Source: Alphaproteobacteria bacterium
GTDB taxonomy: Bacteria > Pseudomonadota > Alphaproteobacteria > Micropepsales > Micropepsaceae
NCBI GenBank assembly: GCA_028871795.1
Contig: JAGWMG010000004.1
Coordinates: 62,001-126,000, forward strand
Length of the DNA: 64,000 nucleotides
Direction of reading: 5' to 3'
Part shown: positions 55,606-63,901 of the stretch, in pieces
Numbering within the stretch: position 1 is the first letter of the stretch
How the letters are laid out: each line of letters opens with the position of its first letter
Notes under the pieces: generated by a model
What the model saw: the letters and a program-made list of their open reading frames with translations, nothing else
Told to the model about the DNA's origin: nothing
The model's database searches: none
Made by a program: the position numbers and the translations under genes

Positions 55606-56049
55606 ATGAAGAAACTCTTGATGGCGTCAACGGTCGCCCTACTGAGCGCGGCTTCTTTCAGCCCGGTCTACGCGCAGGCTCCCGCGTCGCCTGCTCAGCA
55701 GCAGACGACGACGCCGGACCAAGGCCAGATGGCGCCGGCCCAGAATCAAACTCAAACTTCGCCGACGGTTGGCACCGCGATGCAGGCCGACCTCACAGGT
55801 CAAACGATCTACAGCAGCAAAGGCCACAAGATCGGAACGGTGTCGTCGATGGCAACGGACGCGCAGGGCCAACAGGCCGCAGTCGTCAGCATTGAGAAGT
55901 TCCTGGGTATGGGCGGCAAGAACGTCCAGTTCCCGGTGAGCTCGCTGTCGCCGAAGGACGGTGGCGGTTACACGACGTCCCTGACGTCAAAGGAGATCAA
56001 GAAGCTGCCTGAGGCATCGGCGGCGAGCACGACGACCCCAAGCCCTTAG
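55606..56049 (+). CDS. Exported PRC-barrel domain protein
   Basis: The ATG at 55606, behind GGAAGAGG, gives a signal peptide (MKKLLMASTVALLSAASFSPVYAQA), a Gln/Thr/Pro-rich linker and a PRC-barrel (LTGQTIYSSKGHKIGTVSSMATDAQGQQAAVVSIEKFLGMGGKNVQFPVSSL). Such barrels mediate protein contacts; a periplasmic structural role is inferred. It is followed directly by the tandem RNA elements. Confidence 0.82.
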   Translation: MKKLLMASTVALLSAASFSPVYAQAPASPAQQQTTTPDQGQMAPAQNQTQTSPTVGTAMQADLTGQTIYSSKGHKIGTVSSMATDAQGQQAAVVSIEKFLGMGGKNVQFPVSSLSPKDGGGYTTSLTSKEIKKLPEASAASTTTPSP

Positions 56050-56068
56050 GCGGTCGCCTTAACCGGAT

Positions 56069-56176
56069 AGTGGAGCACAATGCCATTCACGACGGACTCT
56101 CCCCCCAAAGCCCCTCGGTCGGCGTTGTGACACTGTGCTCCACTTAACTTACTACTTTTTTCCGGCTCACGGCCGG
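56069..56176 (+). ncRNA. Structured RNA element, copy 1 of a tandem pair
   Basis: An 11-bp stem (AGTGGAGCACA/TGTGCTCCACT) encloses a loop with a C-rich run (ACTCTCCCCCC) and the block GCCCCTCGGTCGGCGTTGTGAC, conserved exactly in copy 2. Six T follow the stem after about 11 bases, then a second small hairpin CCGGC-TCACG-GCCGG. It starts 20 bases after the PRC-barrel gene. It may be a small RNA or a transcript end; the identity with copy 2 argues for function. Confidence 0.65.
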
Positions 56177-56185
56177 AGACCAGAT

Positions 56186-56291
56186 AGTGGAGCACAGCGG
56201 CATATACCCGGACTCTCCCCCTAAGCCCCTCGGTCGGCGTTGTGACGCCGTGCTCCACTAACTTATTGTTTTTTTCCCGGCTCGCGGCCGG
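56186..56291 (+). ncRNA. Structured RNA element, copy 2, in the leader of the next gene
   Basis: This second copy repeats the first at a 117-base period. The stem AGTGGAGCAC/GTGCTCCACT is kept, and a T-A pair in copy 1 (56081-56132) becomes C-G here (56198-56247), a compensatory change. The loop block and CCGGC-TCGCG-GCCGG hairpin are kept, with seven T after the stem. The element ends 17 bases before the glycine-zipper gene, so it may act in cis on that gene's translation. Confidence 0.65.
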
Positions 56292-56307
56292 AGATGAGGA
56301 GGAAGGT

Positions 56308-56643
56308 ATGCGAAGAAACGACATGACTGGTCGGTCGCTGTTCGCAGCGGTCCGACCCCACGGAAATCTTGCAAGGGCGTTGGCTCTTGCTTCGGTGTTG
56401 GCAGTCGCCGCCTGCGGCACCAATCCGGGCGATCGTATGCTGTCCGGCGCTGGACTTGGCGCGGCTGGAGGAGCCATCATAGGCGCCGCCACGGGCAACT
56501 GGGCCACGGGAGCGGCAATCGGCGCAGTCAGCGGTGCCGCCATCGGCGGCCTGACGAGTCCGTGCGATCTCGATTTGGGCACGCCCTATTGGAGACGGCA
56601 CGGCGGACGCAAGGCCTACGAGAAGCGCTGCGGTCACGACTGA
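56308..56643 (+). CDS. Glycine-zipper lipoprotein
   Basis: Starting at 56308 behind GAGGAGGAAGG, the 111-aa protein has a lipoprotein signal (ALASVLAVAACG) and a Gly/Ala-rich zipper (AGLGAAGGAIIGAATGNWATGAAIGAVSGAAIGG) of the type found in outer-membrane and stress proteins. The mature C-terminus is basic. Gene and leader follow the tandem RNA elements, suggesting post-transcriptional control. Confidence 0.75.
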   Translation: MRRNDMTGRSLFAAVRPHGNLARALALASVLAVAACGTNPGDRMLSGAGLGAAGGAIIGAATGNWATGAAIGAVSGAAIGGLTSPCDLDLGTPYWRRHGGRKAYEKRCGHD

Positions 56644-56889
56644 TCGAACAGCGCTTCCGCGACTAGGGCGGCATTGTGCGGCGCATCGCAGGACTGTGCC
56701 GCACAATGCACGCAGTTGAGTATGCAAATCCCCGATCGGCCGCCGCCGCGCCGTCCGCGCAACGATCCGAAAACCGCGAAGCGGACCGAAACCGGGCTCC
56801 CCTCGGACCGGAAAAATCGCACATCTTGCGCAACCTCACATTAACCAAGAAGAACGACTGTATCCCCCTGCGATCCGAGGGGGGTCCAA

Positions 56890-58506
56890 GTGAGCGTTCA
56901 ACGTCTGCCTCGCGCCGTGCCCGACGCCGCCGGTCCCAAGGCCCTGGAAATGCTGTTCAGGCCGTTGCCTTTTCTCCTGATCGACGGAGGCGACCCCCGC
57001 TTGGCACTCGATCGGGCCATCGGGGCGAACGTCTATGGCTGCCGGCCGCATCCGACACCGGAAACAATGGCATTTTCTTCATCGACGGCGACGTCGATCT
57101 CGGAGCGTGCATACCGGCGTGCTGAAAGCGCCCGCAACGAGCTGTTGCGAGAGAGCATCGAACTGGGCGTGCTCGAAGCCTTCGAACGGCGGATCGAACG
57201 TCTGCGCCGTTCGCTGCGGGCGTGTCTCGAACTGGACGACGCGGAAATCGTCTTTTCACCCTCGGGCACGGACACGCAATTGCACGCGCTTTTCTTCGCG
57301 CGCCAGCTTCTGGACGGACCGGTGACGAGCATCGTCATCGCCGGCGACCAGACCGGAAGCGGCACGGCTTACACGAGCCGCGGACAGAATTTCTCGAATC
57401 GGACCGCGCGGGGAAAATCCGTCGAAAAGGGAGCGCCCATCGAAGGGCTGGCGGACGGCGTCGAAAGCCTTGGCATTTCCCTGTTCGCGCCGGACGGCGC
57501 CGTCCGTTCGACAAGCGAAATGGATGCCGCGGTGATCGAAGCGGTCGCCGGCCAAATACACCTCGGGCGCAAGGTCGTCGTGCAGACGATGGACTCTTCG
57601 AAGCTCGGCTGGCGCGCGCCCTCGGATGGCTGCCTGCGTTATCTGAGCAGCCGCTGGCCGCACGCGATACAGATCGTCGTCGATGCTTGCCAGCTGCGGA
57701 TCGGAAGAGGGCGTATCCGGAGCTATCTGGATCGCGGCTATATGGTGCTGATTACGGGCTCCAAGTTCTTCACCGGTCCGGCATTCAGCGGAGCGGCGCT
57801 GTTTTCGGCGGCGCTTGCGGGCTGCGTTGCCGCTCGGATGCCCAACGGCATTGCGGATTACGCCACGCGCTTCGACCTGCCGGCCTGCTGGCCCGCCCTC
57901 CGCGAGGCTTTGCCCGCGATCCCCAATTTCGGACAATGGCTGCGCTGGGAAGCGGCGTTAGAGGAGATGCGCGCCTATTACGCGCTGCCTTCACCCTATC
58001 GCCGATCGGCGCTCAGGCGCCTGGCCGAAGCGGTTCCGGCGATGATCGCCTCGTCGCGGCATTTGGGGTCGATGTCCGGGCGGGAAAGCCTGGCGGATTT
58101 CTTGGACGACGAGGAAATGTCCAGCCGGACGATCTTCCCGTTCTTCGTAAGGTGCGGCGGCCGCAATCTCGATCTCGACGAAATGACGAGAATCTATCGA
58201 GCCCTCAATCGCGATCTTTCAGCCGCCTTGCCGAAAGAGGCGACGGACTCCGAACGCGCCTTAGCGTCCGTTTCCTGCCATATCGGCCAACCGGTCAAGC
58301 TCCCCGTCGGCACCATCCTGCGCATCGGCATCGGCGCGCGGCACTTGTCCGACGCCTGGTCGGCGGATGCGCGGACGGCGGAGGACAACATCGACGCGAT
58401 CGTCGGCGGCATCCGCACCGTCGTACGCAAGATCGACCTGATCGTGCGCACGGGTATCCACGAACCGGCCGACACGACGGGCAAACCGCTGGCGAGGGCC
58501 GTATGA
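56890..58506 (+). CDS. PLP-dependent fold-type-I enzyme, first gene of a three-gene pathway
   Basis: The GTG at 56890 gives a 538-aa protein. It has the aminotransferase-like order: a substrate-binding N-terminal part, a phosphate-binding loop (FSPSGTDTQLHALFFARQ), a VDACQ strand, and the cofactor Lys in LITGSKFFTGPAFSGAALF. The C-terminal small domain follows. It overlaps the ATP-grasp start as ATGA. The reaction is unknown; a lyase, decarboxylase or transaminase that makes an amino precursor is possible. A 246-base stretch before it holds no gene and may carry the promoter. Confidence 0.75.
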   Translation: MSVQRLPRAVPDAAGPKALEMLFRPLPFLLIDGGDPRLALDRAIGANVYGCRPHPTPETMAFSSSTATSISERAYRRAESARNELLRESIELGVLEAFERRIERLRRSLRACLELDDAEIVFSPSGTDTQLHALFFARQLLDGPVTSIVIAGDQTGSGTAYTSRGQNFSNRTARGKSVEKGAPIEGLADGVESLGISLFAPDGAVRSTSEMDAAVIEAVAGQIHLGRKVVVQTMDSSKLGWRAPSDGCLRYLSSRWPHAIQIVVDACQLRIGRGRIRSYLDRGYMVLITGSKFFTGPAFSGAALFSAALAGCVAARMPNGIADYATRFDLPACWPALREALPAIPNFGQWLRWEAALEEMRAYYALPSPYRRSALRRLAEAVPAMIASSRHLGSMSGRESLADFLDDEEMSSRTIFPFFVRCGGRNLDLDEMTRIYRALNRDLSAALPKEATDSERALASVSCHIGQPVKLPVGTILRIGIGARHLSDAWSADARTAEDNIDAIVGGIRTVVRKIDLIVRTGIHEPADTTGKPLARAV

Positions 58507-59714
58507 CTATTTGCTGCGACCGCATCGGCGTGGCGAAGCTGACGAAAATGGCCTTCGATGGCGTCAACTTGCGTCCTCTGTGGCACGAACTGATGGAAAA
58601 GGTGACCGACGATGCCGAAGGCGCCGGCATCGGCATGGACCTGTCGGTCATCGCGCAATTGCTGGGAGACCAGGCGACCGGCCTTGCCATCCAAAAGGAA
58701 GTCCTCGGCTATCAGCGACTGTTCCGGTCGCCTTGCGCGACGCCGACGCCGCGATTGCGGGTTCTGGCGCTGGCGGCGGAAATGGACATCGGCGGCAACA
58801 CGCCCATCGAGTTCCTGCTGGAAGGCTCTGATGTCGCGTTGACCACGCTTTATGTCGTTCCCGGCCAGACGTGGCCGAATCCGCTTCCGCAGCACGACGT
58901 GGCTATCGTCGTCGTGCCGGACGACGCCCGGACGCAGGAAACGCTCACCGAAATAGAGTGTCACACCGGCAACTGGCCGTGCAAAATCCTCAATCCACCC
59001 ATGCGGATTCGCCAGCAGGACCGCGACCGCCTCCATCGCCTTTTGAATGCGGTCCCCGGCCTGGGGATTCCCGCGACGGTCCGCATACCCCGAGCCGGTC
59101 TGGCGGAATTGAGCGAAGAGACACTTCCGCGATGGCTGGAGGTAGGACGGTTTCCGTTGATCGCGCGGCCGATCTGTTCGCACGCCGGCCGCGGTCTCGC
59201 CAAACTGGAAACGCCGTCCGACATCGTGGGTTACCTTGCGGAACGCGGCGAAACCGAATTCTTTATTTCTCGCTTCGTCGATTATTTGAGCAAGGACGGG
59301 ATGTTCCGGAAATATCGGCTGGTCTGCGTCGACGGCCGGCCTTACGCCTGCCACATGGCGATTTCCGAGCAGTGGAAAATCTGGTACCTGAACGCCGATA
59401 TGGCGCTCAGCCCGGACAAGCGTGCCGAGGAAGCGCATTTCATGGCGACCTTCGACGACGAATTCGCGGTGCGCCATGCGGCTGCCCTCGCCGAGATGAC
59501 CCGGCGTATCGGCTTGGACTACTTCATGGTCGATTGCGCCGAGACCAAGACGGGAGAGCTTCTGGTCTTCGAGGCGGACAATACGGCCATTGTCCACAAT
59601 ATGGACCCACCGGACATCTATCCCTACAAGGCCCCGCAGATGCAGAAGGTTTTCGACGCCTTCGTCGCCATGCTGTATAAGCGCGCCGGAAATCCTCGAG
59701 CCTGCGCTGCGTGA
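58503..59714 (+). CDS. ATP-grasp fold ligase, second gene of the pathway
   Basis: The 403-aa protein shows ATP-grasp features: a preATP-grasp part with LRVLALAAEMDIGGNTPIEFLL, then RFPLIARPICSHAGRGLAKLETP (nucleotide-binding basic loop with Gly-rich turn), YRLVCVDGRPYACHMAISEQWKIWYLNADMA, and the acidic metal-binding end FMVDCAETKTGELLVFEADNTAIVHNMDP. ATP-grasp enzymes form amide or peptide-like bonds via acyl-phosphates. The substrates here are unknown. It is translationally coupled to both neighbours. Confidence 0.8.
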   Translation: MTICCDRIGVAKLTKMAFDGVNLRPLWHELMEKVTDDAEGAGIGMDLSVIAQLLGDQATGLAIQKEVLGYQRLFRSPCATPTPRLRVLALAAEMDIGGNTPIEFLLEGSDVALTTLYVVPGQTWPNPLPQHDVAIVVVPDDARTQETLTEIECHTGNWPCKILNPPMRIRQQDRDRLHRLLNAVPGLGIPATVRIPRAGLAELSEETLPRWLEVGRFPLIARPICSHAGRGLAKLETPSDIVGYLAERGETEFFISRFVDYLSKDGMFRKYRLVCVDGRPYACHMAISEQWKIWYLNADMALSPDKRAEEAHFMATFDDEFAVRHAAALAEMTRRIGLDYFMVDCAETKTGELLVFEADNTAIVHNMDPPDIYPYKAPQMQKVFDAFVAMLYKRAGNPRACAA

Positions 59715-61165
59715 ACGCCAAGAAACGCGAACTGCCCGGCATAACCCTCGATCCCGAAGACTGGTCCGAACTGCGGGCGCTGGGCCATCTTATGCTCGAC
59801 GACATGATCGATTACATTGAGCACGTCCGCGAGCGTCCCGTCTGGCGGCCGATTCCACAAGAGGCGCGCGACCGGTTCCGCGCTGAGCTGCCGCGCGAGG
59901 CGACCGAGCTTGGCGCGGCGTACGACGAATTTTCCCGGTTTGTGGCCCCCTACACGAGCGGGAATATCCATCCCGGATTCATGGGCTGGGTTCACGGCGG
60001 CGGCACGGCGGTGGGGATGCTTGCGGAAATGCTGGCGGCGGGACTTGACGCCAATCTGGGCGGTCGCGACCAGATGCCCATCGAGGTCGAGCGCCAGATC
60101 GTCGAATGGGCCCGTTCGATGTTCGGCTTTCCCGCGGGAGCGAGCGGCGTCTTCGTCACCGGTACGTCCGCCGCGAATCTGCTCGCCGTCTTGATCGCAC
60201 GCACGGGCGCGTTGGGCCGCGAGGTCCGACAAACCGGCGTTTCGGCCAAGGGTGGCGTGCTACGCGCCTACACCTCCACGGGGGCGCATGTCTGCATCAG
60301 TCAGGCCTTCGAAATTTCCGGGCTGGGCTCCGATGTCTTGCGGCGGGTTCCGGCGGATGCGTCATATCGCATGGACCTGCCGGCGTTGCGCCGGGCGATC
60401 GCCGAGGATCGCGCCGCCGGATTGTCGCCGTTCCTCGTAGTCGGCACCGCGGGCACGGTCGATACGGGCGCCATCGACGATCTCGGCGCCTTGGCCGATC
60501 TTTGCGCCAAGGAACAGCTGCATTTTCACATCGACGGCGCCTTCGGCGCCTTGGCGGTGTGGTCTCCCGAACTCGCACCGCTGGTCAAAGGCATCGAGCG
60601 CGCGGATTCCATCGCCTTCGATTTCCACAAATGGGCGCAGGTTCCGTACGATGCCGGGTTCCTGCTGGCGCGCAACGGCGAACTGCACCGCGCGACCTTC
60701 GCTTCGTCCGCCGCCTATCTGCGCCGGGAAGCGCGCGGCCTGGCGGGAGGTTCGCCGTGGCCGAGCGAATTCGGTCTCGATTTGTCGCGCGGATTCCGCG
60801 CCTTGAAGACCTGGTTCACATTGAAGACCTTCGGCACCGACCGCATGGGCGCCGTGATCGCCCGCACCTGCTCTCTCGCGAAGTACCTGGAGCGCCGCGT
60901 CCTGGCCGAGCCGCAGCTCGAATTGCTGGCGCCGGTCGCACTGAACATCGTCTGCTTCCGCCATCGCGGGAACGATGCGCTCAATGCGCAGATTGTCGTC
61001 GATCTGCACGAATCCGGAATCGCGGCTCCGTCCACGACTTCGCTCGGCGGCCGTCTCGCCATCCGCGCCGCGTTCGTCAACCACCGCACGCAGACCTGCG
61101 ACGTCGATGCTTTGGTCGATGCCGTCATCCGGTTTGGGAAGGAACGGTCGGCGCGGGATCAGTGA
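59711..61165 (+). CDS. PLP-dependent group II amino acid decarboxylase, third gene of the pathway
   Basis: The 484-aa protein belongs to the aromatic/glutamate-type decarboxylases: HPGFMGWVHGGGTAVGMLAEMLAAGLDANLGGRDQMPIEVE at the N-terminus, VTGTSAANLLAVLIAR, and the PLP Lys in SIAFDFHKWAQVPYDAGFLL. The GTG at 59711 overlaps the ATP-grasp stop. It would turn an amino acid into an amine, which the ATP-grasp partner could ligate or be fed from. The substrate cannot be read from sequence. The ends of this gene and ric overlap by seven bases. Confidence 0.9.
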   Translation: MNAKKRELPGITLDPEDWSELRALGHLMLDDMIDYIEHVRERPVWRPIPQEARDRFRAELPREATELGAAYDEFSRFVAPYTSGNIHPGFMGWVHGGGTAVGMLAEMLAAGLDANLGGRDQMPIEVERQIVEWARSMFGFPAGASGVFVTGTSAANLLAVLIARTGALGREVRQTGVSAKGGVLRAYTSTGAHVCISQAFEISGLGSDVLRRVPADASYRMDLPALRRAIAEDRAAGLSPFLVVGTAGTVDTGAIDDLGALADLCAKEQLHFHIDGAFGALAVWSPELAPLVKGIERADSIAFDFHKWAQVPYDAGFLLARNGELHRATFASSAAYLRREARGLAGGSPWPSEFGLDLSRGFRALKTWFTLKTFGTDRMGAVIARTCSLAKYLERRVLAEPQLELLAPVALNIVCFRHRGNDALNAQIVVDLHESGIAAPSTTSLGGRLAIRAAFVNHRTQTCDVDALVDAVIRFGKERSARDQ

Positions 61166-61866
61166 TGCCCGATGCAGACGGGCGTCGCGGGCTGCTCCGT
61201 CGCGAACTGCGGAAACAGCACGTTGTTCTCCAGATGGATGTGCTGCATCAGGTCGTCGATCAGCTTACGGACTCCGGCATAAAGCGCGTGCCAAGTGGTG
61301 CAGGCCCCGTCGGGCAGCTCGCAATTGTGCGTAAGCGCCTCGATGCGGCGCAACTGCTCGCCGACGTCGTCGTGTTCCAGCCGCATGCGGGCGATGGGAT
61401 GGCCGATCATCGAACTTCCGCCCTCGCACATCAACGGAAACAGGATCTCTTCCTCTTTGCGCATATGGGTGTCGAGTTCGGCGGCCAGTTCTCCGAGCGC
61501 TGCGGCGAGCCCGGCGGGCACTTGCGGGTGATCGCGGTGGACCGCTTCCACACGTTTGGCCAGACGGACAAGCTCCGGCAATTCCTGGCGATGGACGTCG
61601 TGATAGCGGCGCAGAATGTGGTCGATCAGCGCGTTGGGCTCGGATGGCGTTTCGGCGGCGTAGGGATCGAGCGCTTCAAGCTGGCCGACGATTTCGTCGA
61701 GGGGGGCGCCTTTGGCTTGTGCCGCCTTCTCCAGCGCCACGTCGCCGCCGCAGCAGAAATCGAGCTTGTGCTTGCGGAAGACCGCCGTAGCACCCGGCAA
61801 TTCGGCGGCGATGGCGCCAACGGTGCGTTTCTCGAAGGGGCGCCGCGCGTGCATTTCGTTCGGCAT
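61159..61866 (-). CDS. ric: Iron-sulfur cluster repair di-iron protein (ScdA/YtfE family)
   Basis: It repairs nitrosated or oxidised iron-sulfur clusters. The start at 61866 behind GGAG gives 235 aa; the frame runs 29 codons further. An N-terminal DUF542 segment has TVGAIAAELPGATAVFRKHKLDFCCGGDV with the paired Cys. The hemerythrin-like domain carries His/Glu ligands in LIDHILRRYHDVHRQEL, LDTHMRKEEEILFPLM, RMRLEHDDVGEQLR and MQHIHLENNVLFPQF. It follows nsrR and the same palindromic site. Confidence 0.93.
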   Translation of the reverse strand: MPNEMHARRPFEKRTVGAIAAELPGATAVFRKHKLDFCCGGDVALEKAAQAKGAPLDEIVGQLEALDPYAAETPSEPNALIDHILRRYHDVHRQELPELVRLAKRVEAVHRDHPQVPAGLAAALGELAAELDTHMRKEEEILFPLMCEGGSSMIGHPIARMRLEHDDVGEQLRRIEALTHNCELPDGACTTWHALYAGVRKLIDDLMQHIHLENNVLFPQFATEQPATPVCIGHH

Positions 61867-61910
61867 CGAAAGTTTCTCCTTCTCGGTCTCAATCGGCCGA
61901 TCATAAAGAA

Positions 61911-61923
61911 GTATATCATATAC
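61911..61923. promoter_or_regulatory. NsrR-type operator candidate between nsrR and ric
   Basis: GTATATCATATAC is a perfect inverted repeat with one central base, 44 bases upstream of the ric start. It differs at only three central positions from the site before nsrR, so both are probably bound by the same Rrf2 regulator. Confidence 0.6.
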
Positions 61924-61982
61924 ATATTTAAGGAGAAATTGCCCATGATGCAATGGTTTTTATCGCACTGCGACAATTGGGG

Positions 61983-62429
61983 TCATGCCGTGGCGGCCAG
62001 CAGGCGGCGCATGTGCCGGAATGTGCCCGGTCGCTTGACGGCGTCGGCGAGGGAATAGCCGTCCAACACCTCAAGGAAGGCGAGCAAGGCCTCTTCGAGC
62101 GGCCCGCGCAGGCCGCAGCCCGCGGCGAGGACACAGCGGTTGCGTTCGCGGTCGAAGCATTCCACAAGCGCAAAATTGTCCTCCGTCGCCCGCACGACCG
62201 CACCAAGATTGATGTCGTCCGGTTGCCTGGTCAGGCGCAAGCCGCCGCCGCGCCCGCGCAGGCTCTCCACGAAACCGGCCTTGACGAGCCGATGCGCCAC
62301 CTTGGTCAGGTGATGGCGCGAGATGGCGTAGCGCCGCGCGGTCTCCGCCACGGTGTGAAGTTCGTCCGGTTCCACGGCCAGCAACATCAGCAGGCGCAAC
62401 GCGAAGTCCGTATACAGCGTCAAGCGCAT
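61983..62429 (-). CDS. nsrR: Rrf2-family nitric-oxide-responsive regulator NsrR
   Basis: The start at 62429 (MRLTLYTDFALRLLMLLAV) is the family N-terminus; the frame extends 49 codons upstream into unrelated sequence. The winged helix is TVAETARRYAISRHHLTKVAHRLVKAGFVESLRGRGGGLRLTR. Three Cys in ECFDRERNRCVLAAGCGLRG form the iron-sulfur ligand set of NsrR. Nitric oxide damages the cluster and relieves repression. It is encoded upstream of ric in the same direction. Confidence 0.92.
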   Translation of the reverse strand: MRLTLYTDFALRLLMLLAVEPDELHTVAETARRYAISRHHLTKVAHRLVKAGFVESLRGRGGGLRLTRQPDDINLGAVVRATEDNFALVECFDRERNRCVLAAGCGLRGPLEEALLAFLEVLDGYSLADAVKRPGTFRHMRRLLAATA

Positions 62430-62450
62430 GGCAACGCACCCACGAATTAG

Positions 62451-62463
62451 GTATCCGATATAC
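62451..62463. promoter_or_regulatory. NsrR-type operator candidate upstream of nsrR
   Basis: GTATCCGATATAC lies 22 bases before the nsrR start. It matches the site before ric at ten of thirteen positions, with identical ends GTAT and ATATAC, suggesting autoregulation. Confidence 0.55.
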
Positions 62464-62536
62464 CGCGATTGCAAACGGCGCCGCAAACCGATTCGCACGG
62501 TTCGCGAAACGGGCAGGGCGGCGCGCACCCGGCGGC

Positions 62537-63901
62537 TTGAACGATACGACGCCGGGGAAGATGATGGCGCCGTCAACGCAGCGATCGATCATGCAATCAT
62601 TCGTCCAGATTTGGGGCTTGGATCGCCTTCTGCCGATCGTGCCCGGCACATTCCTCTCGTGGATCGAGACCCCCATTTTCCTGAGCCAGTTCGGCATGAT
62701 TGCGGCCTCCGGCGCCATCGCCTTCTGGCTCGGAACGAGAGCCCGGCCGCAGTTGACGAAGCTGGCTCTTCATTCGCTGCCGCGGAGCTGGGCGGCGACC
62801 TTCGTCAGAGTGGCGGTGTCGGTCGCGCCGCCCTTGATCTGGCTGCTGGCGCTTTGGTCCGCGGCCGTGATCGCGAAGCTTGCGGGCGTTGCTCTACCGC
62901 TGGTGAACGCGGGAATCGCTCTTCTGGTCGCCTGGGTCTTCATTCGGTTGCTGTCGTTCTTCGTCCGCAGCCCGCTGGCATCGGCCACGATCTCCGTCGT
63001 CGCCTGGAGCATCGCCGCGCTGAGCATCCTTGGGCTGCTCGATCCGCTGGTGCGCCAGCTCGATGCGTCGGCGATCCGTGTGGGGACCTACCGCCTTTCG
63101 GCTCTGACCGCCTTCAATGCGCTGTTCGCACTGGCCGCGCTGCTGTGGCTGACGACGATCCTGTTCCGCTTCCTGCACCGGCAGATCGCCCGCGCGGAGT
63201 CGCTCACCCCGTCCTTGCAGGTCCTGCTCGTCCAACTGCTGCAGATTTTCCTTCCGGCGCTTGCGGTCGTCATCGCCTTGGCGACCGCCGGCATCGACCT
63301 CACGGCGCTGACCGTCGTTTTCGGCGCCGTCGGCCTGGGCGTCGGCCTCGGCCTGCAGCGGCTGGTGTCGAACCTCGTCGCCGGCTTGACGCTTCTGGCC
63401 GGCAAGACGATCAAGCCCGGCGACATCATCGAATACAAGAACAGCTACGGCTGGGTGACGGCCATGGGCGCGCGCTACGTCACCTTGCGCACGCGCGACG
63501 GTGTCGAGCATCTGGTGCCGAACGATTACTTCCTTGAGAACGGCGTCGAGAACTGGTCCTATTCGGACGTCCGCCTCAGGCTTCACGTGCCGGTGGGCAT
63601 CTCCTACGACTCCGACGTGCGACAGGCGATCGCCCTGTGCGTAGACGCCGCGAAAAGCGTGCAGCGCGTCCTAGAACGCCCCGAACCTTTGTGCCTGGTC
63701 AACGCCTTCGGCGACAGTTCCATCAACCTCGAGATCCGAGTGTGGATCGAGGATGCGCGCAACGGCACTCATAACGTCAAAAGCGAAGTCCTGCTGGCGG
63801 TGTGGGACCGCTTCAAGGAAGCGGGCATCAAATTTCCATTCCCGCAACGCGACGTTCATATCGTCTCCGGGCCGCCCGCCGGCGAAGCGATACGGCCGTG
63901 A
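62537..63901 (+). CDS. MscS-family mechanosensitive channel
   Basis: The protein (up to 454 aa) has several N-terminal membrane helices, the MscS pore helix (LTVVFGAVGLGVGLGLQRLVSNLVAGLTLL), the beta domain (YGWVTAMGARYVTLRTRDGVEHLVPNDYFLENGVENWSYSD) and a cage-like C-terminus. The start is uncertain: TTG at 62537 or the ATGs at 62561 and 62591. It diverges from nsrR and is translationally coupled to the next gene. It is a second osmotic channel in the window, distinct from the otsA-linked one. Confidence 0.92.
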   Translation: MNDTTPGKMMAPSTQRSIMQSFVQIWGLDRLLPIVPGTFLSWIETPIFLSQFGMIAASGAIAFWLGTRARPQLTKLALHSLPRSWAATFVRVAVSVAPPLIWLLALWSAAVIAKLAGVALPLVNAGIALLVAWVFIRLLSFFVRSPLASATISVVAWSIAALSILGLLDPLVRQLDASAIRVGTYRLSALTAFNALFALAALLWLTTILFRFLHRQIARAESLTPSLQVLLVQLLQIFLPALAVVIALATAGIDLTALTVVFGAVGLGVGLGLQRLVSNLVAGLTLLAGKTIKPGDIIEYKNSYGWVTAMGARYVTLRTRDGVEHLVPNDYFLENGVENWSYSDVRLRLHVPVGISYDSDVRQAIALCVDAAKSVQRVLERPEPLCLVNAFGDSSINLEIRVWIEDARNGTHNVKSEVLLAVWDRFKEAGIKFPFPQRDVHIVSGPPAGEAIRP

